DNA from: DTHT01 sp037444625
GTDB taxonomy: Bacteria; Acidobacteriota; Terriglobia; Bryobacterales; Bryobacteraceae
Direction of reading: 5' to 3'
Length of the DNA stretch: 64,000 nt
Assembly: GCA_037444625.1 (NCBI GenBank)
Contig: JBBIMA010000016.1
Coordinates: 4,322-68,321 of the forward strand
A program made the translations under genes and the position numbers. The notes below the pieces were generated by a model. It was not told the origin of the DNA, made no database searches, and saw nothing but the letters and a program-made list of their open reading frames with translations. Positions 44,139 through 51,746 of the stretch are shown one piece after another (the first letter of the stretch is position 1; every line of letters begins with the position of its first letter).

Positions 44139-45539
44139 CTACGGGGGAGCGGCAGGCAAACGGCGCAGCAGCTCCCGCAGCTCCCGCCGCAGGCGCGCGT
44201 ACTCCGGGCGGGCGGCAAGATTCCGGCGCTCGTCGGGATCGGTGCGGTGATCGTAGAGCTCGGCTTGGGCCCCTTCGGCGTCCCACTCGACGTAGCGATA
44301 GCGTTCGTTGCGAACCGCACGGCCGAAGATCTTCCCGCGCAGCGTCACGGTGTAGGCGGGCTGGTTCCAGGGCCCCCGCGGATTGCGGAGTAGAGCGACC
44401 AGGCTCCGGCCTTCCAACTCCGGCGGTGCGGGCAGGCCGCACAGCTCGGCCAGGGTCGGGTAAAGATCCACCAACTCGACGGTGCGCGGGCAGACGGCGC
44501 CGGGGCGCGCCGCCCCGGGAGCGGCGATCAGCAAAGGCACGCGCGTCGCCACCTCGTACAGCGAGTTGTGCTTGGACCACTTGCCTTTCTCGCCCAGATG
44601 ATAGCCGTGGTCGCCGAACAGTACCACCACGGTGCGATCAGCCAGTCCCAGCGACTCCAGGCGGGCCAGCACCCGGCCCAGTTGCGCATCCATGAAGGAC
44701 ACGCAAGCGAAGTAAGCGCGGATCATTTCGCGCGCCGCCGTGGGCGTGGCGTCGCGCCCGATAAACAGGTCGCCGTTACGCTCGGGCAGGGCGGCCGGCG
44801 GAACGCCCGGAGCCCTGGTGGGGCGGGGCGCGAAATCCTTGGGCAGCGGGATTCGCGCGGGATCGTAAAGATCGAAGTATTTTCTGGGTGCGACCAGCGG
44901 GCTGTGCGGTTTGACGAAGCCGACGCCCAGGAAGAAGGGCCGGTCCTTGTATTTTTCCAGCAACTGGATGGCGCGCTCGGCGGTCCGGTAATCGGGTTGG
45001 TCTTCGCCCTCGCCCTCGAGGGCTTCCCAGCGATCGGAGTTGCGTGCTTGCCGGGCCCGCTCCTCCGCGCTGGGCGCCTGGCGGCGGCGCACCGGCTCGC
45101 CGCCTTCGTCCCAAGAGGGAGCATCGTCAATGACGCCGTGGAAGATTTTCCCGGTTCGCGCGGCGATGTAGCCGTGGCGGCGGAACAGTTGGGGCAAGGT
45201 GACCCAGTCGGGGAACCGGTCGCGGAAATAGCGCAGGTTGTCGAGCACGCCCGTGGTGGTGGGATAGCGGCCGGTAAGCAAAGAGGTGCGCGACGGATTG
45301 CAGAGCGGGTATTGGCAGTAAGCGCGTTCGAAACGCACGCCGCGTGCGGCCAGGCGGTCCATGTGAGGCGTGCGGATCAGAGGGTTGCCGTAGCAACCCA
45401 GTTCGGGGCGCAGATCGTCCACGGCCACCAGCAGCACGTTGAACCTCGGGGCCGCGGTCGCCGGAGCGGCGGAAGCGGTGAAGCCGGCGAGGAAAGTGCG
45501 CCGGCTGGGGTAAGAATCAGCCGGGAGACAAGCCTTCAT
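44139..45539 (-). CDS. Sulfatase, iduronate-2-sulfatase-like, Tat-exported
   Basis: 466 residues. A Tat-like signal (PSRRTFLAGFTASAAP) is followed by NVLLVAVDDLRPELGCYG and the formylglycine signature CNPSRTSLLTG at Cys80; the CNPSR form and DDLRPELGC favour the iduronate-2-sulfatase subfamily. Metal ligands in FGDHGYHLGEKGKWSKH and GKIFHG are present. It should act on sulfated polysaccharides in the periplasm. It is divergent from tRNA-Thr and its promoter overlaps that of the tRNA. Confidence 0.92.
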   Translation of the reverse strand: MKACLPADSYPSRRTFLAGFTASAAPATAAPRFNVLLVAVDDLRPELGCYGNPLIRTPHMDRLAARGVRFERAYCQYPLCNPSRTSLLTGRYPTTTGVLDNLRYFRDRFPDWVTLPQLFRRHGYIAARTGKIFHGVIDDAPSWDEGGEPVRRRQAPSAEERARQARNSDRWEALEGEGEDQPDYRTAERAIQLLEKYKDRPFFLGVGFVKPHSPLVAPRKYFDLYDPARIPLPKDFAPRPTRAPGVPPAALPERNGDLFIGRDATPTAAREMIRAYFACVSFMDAQLGRVLARLESLGLADRTVVVLFGDHGYHLGEKGKWSKHNSLYEVATRVPLLIAAPGAARPGAVCPRTVELVDLYPTLAELCGLPAPPELEGRSLVALLRNPRGPWNQPAYTVTLRGKIFGRAVRNERYRYVEWDAEGAQAELYDHRTDPDERRNLAARPEYARLRRELRELLRRLPAAPP

Positions 45540-45551
45540 CAGGGGCTAGTG

Positions 45552-45557
45552 TATAAT
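45552..45557 (+). promoter_or_regulatory. -10 element of tRNA-Thr, overlapping a divergent -10 for the sulfatase
   Basis: TATAAT on the plus strand gives a start about 7 nt before tRNA-Thr. The complement shifted by one base (TATTAT, 45553-45558) would place a start about 7 nt before the sulfatase ATG. The two divergent genes may share this element. Confidence 0.5.
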
Positions 45558-45570
45558 AGCGGTGGAAGGC

Positions 45571-45643
45571 GCCACCCTAGCTCAGCTGGCAGAGCGGCTG
45601 ATTCGTAATCAGCAGGTCGCCGGTTCGATCCCGGCGGGTGGCT
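45571..45643 (+). tRNA. tRNA-Thr (anticodon CGT)
   Basis: 73 nt. Acceptor GCCACCC pairs with GGGTGGC and T is the discriminator base. D-arm GCTCAGCTGGCAGAGC, anticodon arm GCTGA-TTCGTAA-TCAGC with anticodon CGT, T-arm GCCGG-TTCGATC-CCGGC. The CCA is not encoded. Confidence 0.95.
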
Positions 45644-45850
45644 CAGCTTTAGAATCAATCACTTACAGACAACAAAATTCCCCGACATCAGCGGTTTTGT
45701 TAACGATTTTGCATACTGCCGGCCGCTTCCCCCGAGCAGCCCCGTCTGGGGGACCAGAGGGAGCAGCCGGCGGCGCCAGTTCCCTGGCCAAACCCGTCTG
45801 TTCCACGCGGCCGGCCGGACCGCGCCCAGTGGCCCGAAACCGAGTCCGGC
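45644..45850. other. AT-richer stretch after tRNA-Thr, possible integration boundary
   Basis: The first 75 bases after the tRNA (to about 45720) are strikingly AT-rich for this genome and include runs such as AACAAAATT and TTTTGTTAACG. The rest is ordinary GC-rich DNA. No integrase and no second copy of the tRNA 3' end was noticed. No gene is seen here. Confidence 0.3.
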
Positions 45851-46570
45851 TCATTTGCACTCCTTGTCCCCCACCGGCCGCTGCCAGGGCGATATCAGCT
45901 CGGGTTCGAGCCGGTAGCGCACCGACCGCCCCACGCGCTTGTATTGCGGATAGCCCGGCCGCGCTTCAGTGCGACCCAGCTTCCTGTCCTGATACCGCCA
46001 GTTGGCCAGCGTCTGCTCGGCAATCCCAAACCGACGAGCGTACTCCCTCGGCGTCACCCAGAGGGGTCCCGGCGGCAGCGGCCCGCTTTGCGAAGTCGTG
46101 CCGGCCGGTGGACCTCCTGCTTCCGGCGATCCTTGCCTGGAACCAGTGCCAACCCGCCCCTGCTCCGGCGTTTGAGCGACGGGCGCCGCTCCAGGCATGA
46201 GTCCCTCCAGTTTCTTGCGGACCTCTGTCAGATGCTCGATGGTCCCCAGCACGGGCCTGAGCCGAATGGCCTGGAGGCGCCAGTGAATGTCATCCACCGG
46301 CAGAAGCCTGCGGCATTCCTCCAAAATGGCGCGGGCCTCGTTGCCGACGGCTTCCGCCCAGCGGCGATAAAAATCCTCCACCGTCTGGCGGCAATGCTGG
46401 TAGCGATCCGGGTCGGCAGCCGTCTCAGGCTGAAAGCAAAGCCGGTCGCCTTCCTCCTTGAGAGCGGCCATCTCGGGCAGACGGGCCGCGAAGGGTTTCG
46501 CCCGCCGCAGGATCCGGTCCAACCGCTTCAGCAGCCGGCGAATTCCGTCAGTCCCCGGATCTTGAGCCAT
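45851..46570 (-). CDS. Protein with C-terminal MerR/excisionase-like helix-turn-helix
   Basis: 239 residues from the ATG at 46570. The first 130 residues are helical and charged with no recognised domain. A Pro/Gly/Ser-rich linker covers about 130-165. The C-terminal 60 residues read WVTPREYARRFGIAEQTLANWRY and later KRVGRSVRYR, a MerR-like/HTH_17 excisionase-type DNA-binding domain. Similar domains occur in excisionases and phage or element regulators. Its location beside a tRNA suggests a leftover of an integrated element, but no integrase remains. Function not assigned. Confidence 0.65.
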   Translation of the reverse strand: MAQDPGTDGIRRLLKRLDRILRRAKPFAARLPEMAALKEEGDRLCFQPETAADPDRYQHCRQTVEDFYRRWAEAVGNEARAILEECRRLLPVDDIHWRLQAIRLRPVLGTIEHLTEVRKKLEGLMPGAAPVAQTPEQGRVGTGSRQGSPEAGGPPAGTTSQSGPLPPGPLWVTPREYARRFGIAEQTLANWRYQDRKLGRTEARPGYPQYKRVGRSVRYRLEPELISPWQRPVGDKECK

Positions 46571-46869
46571 CAAAGTCAGACCTCGGAAATAAGCTATCCC
46601 CGCTTCAAGTCTGCCCTGGCCCGCTAAATTCTGTCAAATCGGATCATGACACTTTCCGTCCGTACCTCCGCATGACGCGCGAACATCCCGGCCGTTGGCC
46701 ATGCGCTGCGCGGATCACTGTCGGGCGCAGCCGCAATTGCGACGGCATTGGCGGCGCCCGCTGCGCCGGCCGGGATCCCTGGTGGGCGGGCGGAGAAGCG
46801 AGCTGCGATCCTGGAAACGGGAGGTCGGCTCGGCGGCGTAAGCACCTGAGAATGCGGTTGATTTTTCTC
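46571..46869. other. Intergenic DNA without recognised gene
   Basis: About 300 bp between the HTH-protein gene and the promoter of the NusG-like gene. Open frames here are short or antisense-like and lack ribosome-binding sites. No repeats or RNA genes were recognised. Confidence 0.4.
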
Positions 46870-46898
46870 TGGACATAGCGGCCGAAATACCTTATATT
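46870..46898 (+). promoter_or_regulatory. Sigma-70 promoter of the NusG-like gene
   Basis: TGGACA (46870-46875), 17 bp, TATATT (46893-46898): both hexamers match consensus at five of six positions. Predicted start about 46905, leaving a leader of about 165 nt. Confidence 0.75.
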
Positions 46899-46901
46899 GG
46901 C

Positions 46902-47070
46902 GGGTGATCGTCCCTAACCCGCGGGCATCATTCCCCACGGGAGGGGGTGATCGTTTGCCCCGGTCGGGGTACGGCAAGCCCTGACCAGTGGCGGCGGCGG
47001 TCGGCCAAGAATACCGCTCTTCAGCCGAGGGCGGTACACAAATTTGCAACTGCTGCGCGGAGTTGCGGCC
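46902..47070 (+). promoter_or_regulatory. Long leader of the NusG-like gene with a repeated motif
   Basis: GGGTGATCGT occurs twice (46902-46911 and 46945-46954), 43 bp apart. Further down, GC-rich segments can pair. The leader does not match a riboswitch class I know. It may be the recognition or regulatory region for the antiterminator itself. Confidence 0.35.
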
Positions 47071-47649
47071 GTGGGTGACCTTGATTTTGTGGATTCGTTC
47101 ACATCGCAGCCGGCCTATTTAGCCGTCCAACCCTCGCTTTCAACCGAGCCGCCTGTTTCGCGCTGGTACGCGGTGCAGGTCCGTCATCAGCACGAGAAGG
47201 CGGTGGCCCAGGCGCTCTCATACAACAGCTTTGAGACCTTCCTGCCCCTTTATCGCAGTCGCCGGCAGTGGTCGGACCGGGTAAAGGTGCTGGAACTGCC
47301 ACTGTTTCCGACCTACGTATTCGCCCGCTTCGACGACGCCCGGCGCCTGCGCCTTCTCAGGACGCCCGGCGTGCGCTCGATCGTGAGCTTCAACCGCCGC
47401 CCGGCGCCGGTGCGCGACGAGGAAATCGAGTCCCTGCAAGTCATGGTGGGTTCGAAGCTGCCGATCGAACCCTGGCCTTTCCTGCGCGAGGGGCAGCGGG
47501 TGCGGATCGAACGAGGCCCGCTGCAAGGGGTTGAGGGCATCCTCCTCCGATTCAAAGGCGCCTGGCGGGTGGTGGTGGGCGTGGAGATCCTGCAACGCGC
47601 CGTAGCCGCCGAGGTGGATCGCGAGACGGTCCGGCCCTGCGGGGACTGA
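47071..47649 (+). CDS. NusG-family transcription antiterminator (UpxY/LoaP-like)
   Basis: 192 residues starting at GTG 47071, with GGAG 8 nt upstream. The NGN domain is clear: SRWYAVQVRHQHEKAVAQAL, then PLFPTYVFARFD and GVRSIVSFNRRPAPV. A KOW-type end follows (FLREGQRVRIERGPLQGVEGILL). Specialised NusG paralogues of this kind (RfaH, UpxY, LoaP) let RNA polymerase read through long exopolysaccharide or natural-product operons. It is located just before the surface-polysaccharide region but reads toward, not with, the minus-strand operons. It is therefore likely to act in trans. Confidence 0.9.
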   Translation: MGDLDFVDSFTSQPAYLAVQPSLSTEPPVSRWYAVQVRHQHEKAVAQALSYNSFETFLPLYRSRRQWSDRVKVLELPLFPTYVFARFDDARRLRLLRTPGVRSIVSFNRRPAPVRDEEIESLQVMVGSKLPIEPWPFLREGQRVRIERGPLQGVEGILLRFKGAWRVVVGVEILQRAVAAEVDRETVRPCGD

Positions 47650-47746
47650 GCCCGAATCGCGCGAGCGGTCTGGTACCGGCCGCCCGGACCGGCGCCGGGC
47701 AAGACTTACCGTGCGGATCGGGGCCGGCAGGCCCGAAGCCTCCTGC

Positions 47747-48916
47747 TCAGCCTCGGGCCAGTCGGCGCAGCAGCGGTCGGAGGCCGTAGTTGACCGCTAT
47801 CCGCGCCGCGTGGAGGGGATAGTAGAGGGGGAAGAATGGGCGGGGCAGGCGCACCAGATCGAGGTCGTTCACGCCGGGCGCCAGCAAAGCCCGGAAGGCA
47901 AAACGCAGCTTGTCCCGCGGATCCTCGAGCAGGCGCCAGCGAAGCGTCCAGTCGCGCAAACTCAACCTCTCCGGCGCAGTCCGGAGCCAGTCACCCAGCA
48001 CCCGGCGGCACAATGCGTCATCCCCAGCGCCGGCGCCGTCCAGTTCGCGGGGCAGCTCGACCCCCAGCAAGGCCGCTGCCAGGGCGCACGATACCAGGAC
48101 CGCACGCAGGCAGCGCGCCCGCTCGGCCAGCTCGCGCACCTCGCCGGCATCCACCTGCCGGCCATGGAGGAGCCAGGCAACATCGGTAACCGCCCGCAGA
48201 TTGTCCCAACCGTGCTTGGCGGCATGGACGCACAGCAACAGGAACGAGTGTTCGGCCGACGGCTGGAGCATGCGCCGCCCATCGAACTCGACCGGCCGCG
48301 CCCGCTCCCAGACGGCCTCGGCGCGGAAACCCCAGGGGTAAGTCGTCGGCATCAGTTCCCAGTGGGGTTCGATGTACAGACCGTCCTCGCGCCCGTAGCA
48401 TACTTCGCAGGCTTCGCGGAGCTCTAAGGTCCGCTGCTCCGGATTCAGCTCCCGCACCGGACGAAACCCGCGCGCCCGTAGGGCCTCGCAAACGACCTCC
48501 AGATCGTCGCGCCGGACCAAGATGTCCAGATCGACGCACTCTCTCAAGGCGGGATCCCCGTAGACCGCGGCCGCCAGCACGGGACCGCGCAACGGGATGA
48601 TCCGGACTCCGCGCCACTGCAAAGCTTCCTGTAGCGCATCCAGTTCATGCAAAAGGAGGAGGTTGCGCGCCGCATTCCACCGAAGCCGCCGGCGCAGGCG
48701 ATCCAAGACCGCCGCGGGCACGCAGTCCCGAGCGTGCTCGCGCAGCCGCCGGCCGGCCAGCGGCGCAACCCCGTGCCGCTCCGCTTCGGCGATCACCGCC
48801 TGCCAGTCTCCGGTGGCGCCCGCCAGCCGCTGCAATGAGCCCGGATCGGGCGCCGGGCGCACCAAGGCCGCCAGCAACTCCAGCTCCGGACTCAGCTCTC
48901 CAGGCGACAGCTTCAC
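47747..48916 (-). CDS. Nucleotidyltransferase-family protein of the RiPP-like operon
   Basis: 389 residues. The middle has the nucleotidyltransferase core of the uncharacterised NTP_transf_5 family: LLLHELDALQEALQWRGV, then PLRGPVLAAAVYGDPALRECVDLDILVRRDD, where the D-x-D pair (DLDIL) would bind metal. A helical C-terminal half has EHSFLLLCVHAAKHGWDNL. Members of this family occur next to PqqD and HprK-like genes in exopolysaccharide-linked clusters. Their reaction is unknown; nucleotide transfer to peptide or sugar is plausible. It is the last gene of the five-gene unit, 2 nt after the radical SAM gene. Confidence 0.82.
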   Translation of the reverse strand: MKLSPGELSPELELLAALVRPAPDPGSLQRLAGATGDWQAVIAEAERHGVAPLAGRRLREHARDCVPAAVLDRLRRRLRWNAARNLLLLHELDALQEALQWRGVRIIPLRGPVLAAAVYGDPALRECVDLDILVRRDDLEVVCEALRARGFRPVRELNPEQRTLELREACEVCYGREDGLYIEPHWELMPTTYPWGFRAEAVWERARPVEFDGRRMLQPSAEHSFLLLCVHAAKHGWDNLRAVTDVAWLLHGRQVDAGEVRELAERARCLRAVLVSCALAAALLGVELPRELDGAGAGDDALCRRVLGDWLRTAPERLSLRDWTLRWRLLEDPRDKLRFAFRALLAPGVNDLDLVRLPRPFFPLYYPLHAARIAVNYGLRPLLRRLARG

Positions 48917-48918
48917 GG

Positions 48919-49965
48919 CTACTCCGCCAGCGGCGCCGGACGCCGCCCCGTCCGGGCAAACGCTTGCTCGCAGTTCAGGCGTGAAGGGCCCAGGAGGTCA
49001 CCTTCCATATAAGCCAGCCCGGGACAGCGCGAACATGCGCTCAACAGCTCGCAGCTCCGGCAGACGGGAAGATCCGCCGTCCGAATCGCACGCAGGCGTC
49101 GCGCCGCGGGCGAATCCTGCCAGATCTCGCGGAACGGGCGTTCGTTGACGTTGCCCAGTAGGAGCGGAAACTGGACGCAAGGGTAAACGTCACCGGTCGG
49201 TGAAACGTAGCAGGAGGTGTGTCCGGCGCTGCAAGGCAGCGAGTCCAGTTCCGGAGCCGACTCCGACTCAGGCGAGGCCGGACAGTGCTCGGGTGCGCCT
49301 CCCCTCAATTCGGGATCTTCGAAGACCTGCCGCCACAGCGCGTGCGGCACGTTCAGCCCGGTTACGCCGCGTTCACCGTTCAGGCGCGGCGTCACCGTGG
49401 GATCCAGGCTGTATTCGGCGCCGAGCTTCGCCGCCAGCTCGCGGACCTGCCTGTATTCGTCCCCGGCAGGCCGCATCAGAATCTGCACGATTCGCGCCTT
49501 GACCCCGTGCGCCACCAGTCGCTGGACCGCTTCCACTGTGCGCACGAAGGAACCGGCCGCTCCGGTCACGGCGTCGTGCACCTCGGGCCGATGCGAATAA
49601 AGCGAAACCTCCACGCCGGCCACGTGAAGACCGGCCAGCTTGCGCGCGGCCTTTTCATCCACGAGCGTACCGTTGGTCTTGATCCTCACGCTGAAGGCCA
49701 GCTCCCGCGCCCGTTCCACGATCTCAAGGAAGTCCCGGCGCAGGAAGACCTCGCCGCCGCTCAATACCAGAAACAGCGTGCCGCACGAGGCCAGCTCCTC
49801 GAGCAAACCGGAGATCGGCTCCCCGGTCAGCTCATGGCCCTCGCGCTCGGTCAGATAACAGTGTAGGCAGTTCAGGTTGCACCGCCAGGTCACGTCCAGA
49901 TGCACGCTGAGCGGGATTCCCGACGCCAGCGCCTTGCGGGTGATGTGATCCATCAGCGCGCTCAT
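48919..49965 (-). CDS. Radical SAM/SPASM peptide-modifying enzyme
   Basis: 348 residues. The radical SAM cluster motif CNLNCLHC at 29-36 (CxxxCxxC) starts the barrel; SGGEVFLR and KTNGTLVD follow. The C-terminal SPASM region has many cysteines: PCSAGHTSCYVSPTGDVYPC, then CRSCELLSACSRC and LNCEQAF, enough for two auxiliary [4Fe-4S] clusters. Such enzymes install thioether or carbon-carbon links in ribosomal peptides (PqqE, AlbA, sactisynthases). It overlaps the pqqD-like stop (ATGA), so the two proteins are co-translated. Expected substrate is the small peptide at 51553-51720. Confidence 0.93.
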   Translation of the reverse strand: MSALMDHITRKALASGIPLSVHLDVTWRCNLNCLHCYLTEREGHELTGEPISGLLEELASCGTLFLVLSGGEVFLRRDFLEIVERARELAFSVRIKTNGTLVDEKAARKLAGLHVAGVEVSLYSHRPEVHDAVTGAAGSFVRTVEAVQRLVAHGVKARIVQILMRPAGDEYRQVRELAAKLGAEYSLDPTVTPRLNGERGVTGLNVPHALWRQVFEDPELRGGAPEHCPASPESESAPELDSLPCSAGHTSCYVSPTGDVYPCVQFPLLLGNVNERPFREIWQDSPAARRLRAIRTADLPVCRSCELLSACSRCPGLAYMEGDLLGPSRLNCEQAFARTGRRPAPLAE

Positions 49966-50261
49966 GACTGCGCCGGCTCGAGCGGACTTTCCGAAACCAT
50001 CAGGATGCCGTGCCCTGCGAGGGCCTGCACCAGTTCTTCGGCGTCCCGGTAGGCCTGCTCGAAATCCACCTCGTATTCAGCGCAAACGCGATCGCGGACG
50101 ATCGTCGCCAGCGCCGTCTGTCCGTCAGCGGCCTCCCAGATCAGCGCCGCCACCTCGTTCAGCGTGAACAGCGTCGAATCCTGTGCGGCCATGACGATGA
50201 CTTCGTCCTCCAGGCGCCGCCACGCCGTGGCGGGACTGCGTGCGGGGTAAAGCTCGCTCAT
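49962..50261 (-). CDS. PqqD-like RiPP recognition protein
   Basis: 99 residues from the ATG at 50261, overlapping the stop of the kinase gene (ATGA). The pattern is PqqD family: RRLEDEVIVMAAQDSTLFTLNEVAALIWEA (in parts), then a helical end DAEELVQALAGHGIL. PqqD domains bind the leader peptide of RiPP precursors and present it to a radical SAM enzyme. It lies directly between the HprK-like kinase and that enzyme, as in the HprK-related/PqqD-related systems of exopolysaccharide clusters. Confidence 0.88.
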   Translation of the reverse strand: MSELYPARSPATAWRRLEDEVIVMAAQDSTLFTLNEVAALIWEAADGQTALATIVRDRVCAEYEVDFEQAYRDAEELVQALAGHGILMVSESPLEPAQS

Positions 50262-51064
50262 CTCAGGAACTCCCAAACGCTCGGCTCAGGCCGGAATTCC
50301 AGCCGGTAAGCCGGGGTGCGGCTCACGAAATCGCAGGCCGAGGCAAAGACGTTGGCCGCCAGCTCTCGATCGTCGGCGAAAAACAGGATGCAGCGCAACA
50401 GTTCGCGGGCGGCCTCGGCGGGCTTCAGCGGCTTCAGCGCGTGGGTCTCTCCGCGCGCCGGCAGGTAGACAGCACCCGCCGGCGCAGACACCTTCACGCC
50501 CGGAATGCCCAGTTCTCCCGCGAACGGCGTGCCGTGCACCACGTAGCCACCATTCTGCCGGCGCACGTAGCAGATCTCGTCGCTCAACAGGATGACGTCC
50601 GGCGGCGCCAACCGGCATATGGTCGTCTTGCCCGCGCCCGAAACTCCCGCGAAGATCAACGCCCGGCCGTTCCGGATGGCGCCCGCCGCGTGAATCAAGA
50701 ATCCGCCCTCTGGGGCCAGCAGCAGCGTGTGCACGATGCGGAGCAAGGTGTCGACGGAGTATGGATTCGCCGTGTGCCGGACCCATCCCCGGCCCGAGCA
50801 GGGTTCGTACTGGGCTTCGAAATCCCCGCGGCGGACGCACCACCGGCCGTCGGCAAAGCTGACCTGGACGTCGTCGTCGGGGTTCACCTGGCGGGGCGGC
50901 GCAAGCTCGATTGTGAACTCGCAAGCCGCCGGAGCGTCCGACGGAGCCAGGAAGCCCGCGTAGTTTTCTTCGATCAGCCGGACGAATCCGGCCTCGGCGC
51001 AGTCGAGCGCGATCGCGAGGCCGCCGATTTCGATGACCATGCGGCGCCGGTCGCCGCGGTTCAT
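50258..51064 (-). CDS. HPr kinase-like ATPase (HprK-related)
   Basis: 268 residues from the ATG at 51064, overlapping the peptidase stop (ATGA). The P-loop is GVSGAGKT at 140-147, within GFLIHAAGAIRNGRALIFAG. The second motif LLSDEICYVRR carries the Walker B-like acidic residues, and GTPFAGELGIPGV resembles the HprK loop. The N-terminal half is a beta domain unlike true HprK, which is longer and hexameric. No HPr or PTS genes are present. In PqqD-containing operons these kinase-like proteins are presumed to act on the peptide or its partners, but the target is unknown. Confidence 0.85.
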   Translation of the reverse strand: MNRGDRRRMVIEIGGLAIALDCAEAGFVRLIEENYAGFLAPSDAPAACEFTIELAPPRQVNPDDDVQVSFADGRWCVRRGDFEAQYEPCSGRGWVRHTANPYSVDTLLRIVHTLLLAPEGGFLIHAAGAIRNGRALIFAGVSGAGKTTICRLAPPDVILLSDEICYVRRQNGGYVVHGTPFAGELGIPGVKVSAPAGAVYLPARGETHALKPLKPAEAARELLRCILFFADDRELAANVFASACDFVSRTPAYRLEFRPEPSVWEFLR

Positions 51065-51507
51065 CCGAGCTTCCTGCGCAGTGCCCACAGGCGAAGTACG
51101 AAGCGATGGAACAAGTCCGAGCGCCTGCACAGGGCGGCGATGGCGCGCTCCCAGAGGGGCGGGATGCGGGGCGGCGCGAACGATCTTGCTGCGCGCTGAA
51201 CGCGGCTGACGATCCCCACGAGCTGATGGGGTGCGAGCGGACCGTCGGGAGCGGGCGCGGCATCGCCCCGCGTCACGGGATGGCCGGCATCGAAGCCGAC
51301 CACCCGGTGCGTGCAGAGTCGCCCGTCGGGCCCGATGAAAGCGACCAGGTCCCCGAGCTGAAGGCTTACCGAGCTGATCGGTTCGATCGTGAGCTGGTCG
51401 CCGGGCCGCAAGGCGGGGAACATGCTGCCGCCGAGAACACGGAGGCTCCCCCCACCAGGCGGATTCAGTGATGGAGCTGCTGCTTGAGTGCAGGCGAGGT
51501 CGGCCAC
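51061..51507 (-). CDS. S24/S26-type signal peptidase-like protein
   Basis: 148 residues starting at GTG 51507. The catalytic serine region is VLGGSMFPALRPGD (Ser28), and the second motif is LCTHRVVGFD with His67. Ser-His pairing is the archaeal/SipW style rather than the Ser-Lys dyad of bacterial LepB. A positively charged C-terminal tail (FHRFVLRLWALRRKLG) replaces an N-terminal anchor. It may remove the leader of the peptide encoded just upstream, an inference from position. Confidence 0.8.
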   Translation of the reverse strand: MADLACTQAAAPSLNPPGGGSLRVLGGSMFPALRPGDQLTIEPISSVSLQLGDLVAFIGPDGRLCTHRVVGFDAGHPVTRGDAAPAPDGPLAPHQLVGIVSRVQRAARSFAPPRIPPLWERAIAALCRRSDLFHRFVLRLWALRRKLG

Positions 51508-51552
51508 GGGACTGAAGGACGTCAGGTGGCGGCCAGAAGGGGGATCAAGCCG

Positions 51553-51720
51553 TCAAGATGTTTTCTTCGCCCGCTTGCACTGCGCGTAACGAGGGTGGGT
51601 CTTTCCGCACCGGACCGCGGCGGTTTCGAAGACCTGCTCCGAGCGGAAGCCCGGCTTCTGGTAAGGTCGTCGCACTTGGGCAGGGGTCTTCGGGGTGGTT
51701 GACTGCTTCTCGGTGGCCAT
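51553..51720 (-). CDS. Candidate RiPP precursor peptide, 55 residues
   Basis: ATG at 51718-51720 with AAGGAGG at 51731-51737; stop at 51553-51555. The peptide begins MATEKQSTTPKTPAQ, then has RPYQKPGFRSEQVFETAAVR, CGKTHPRYAQC and KRAKKTS. The central Y-x-K-P, S/T-E-x-x-F-E-T and C-G-K pattern is what I would expect of short precursor-like peptides next to PqqD/radical SAM genes in Acidobacteria. Cys38 and Cys48 flank a 9-residue segment and could be crosslinked. It lies between the secreted propeller-like protein and the peptidase gene, all on one strand. No signal peptide. Precursor role is inferred from size, context and sequence pattern. Confidence 0.7.
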   Translation of the reverse strand: MATEKQSTTPKTPAQVRRPYQKPGFRSEQVFETAAVRCGKTHPRYAQCKRAKKTS

Positions 51721-51746
51721 GACTGGTCGGCCTCCTTAGCTTGATT

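Noticed and set aside
46905..47070. c-di-GMP or other known riboswitch in the NusG-like leader
   Set aside because: The G-rich segments do not contain the conserved core of any class I know.
45571..47070. Integrated phage or plasmid
   Set aside because: Only one HTH gene and a composition change are present; there is no integrase, repeat of the tRNA end, or structural phage gene.
50258..51064. True HPr kinase/phosphorylase
   Set aside because: Too short, a different N-terminal domain, no HPr or PTS genes; context is that of the HprK-related RiPP-like family.
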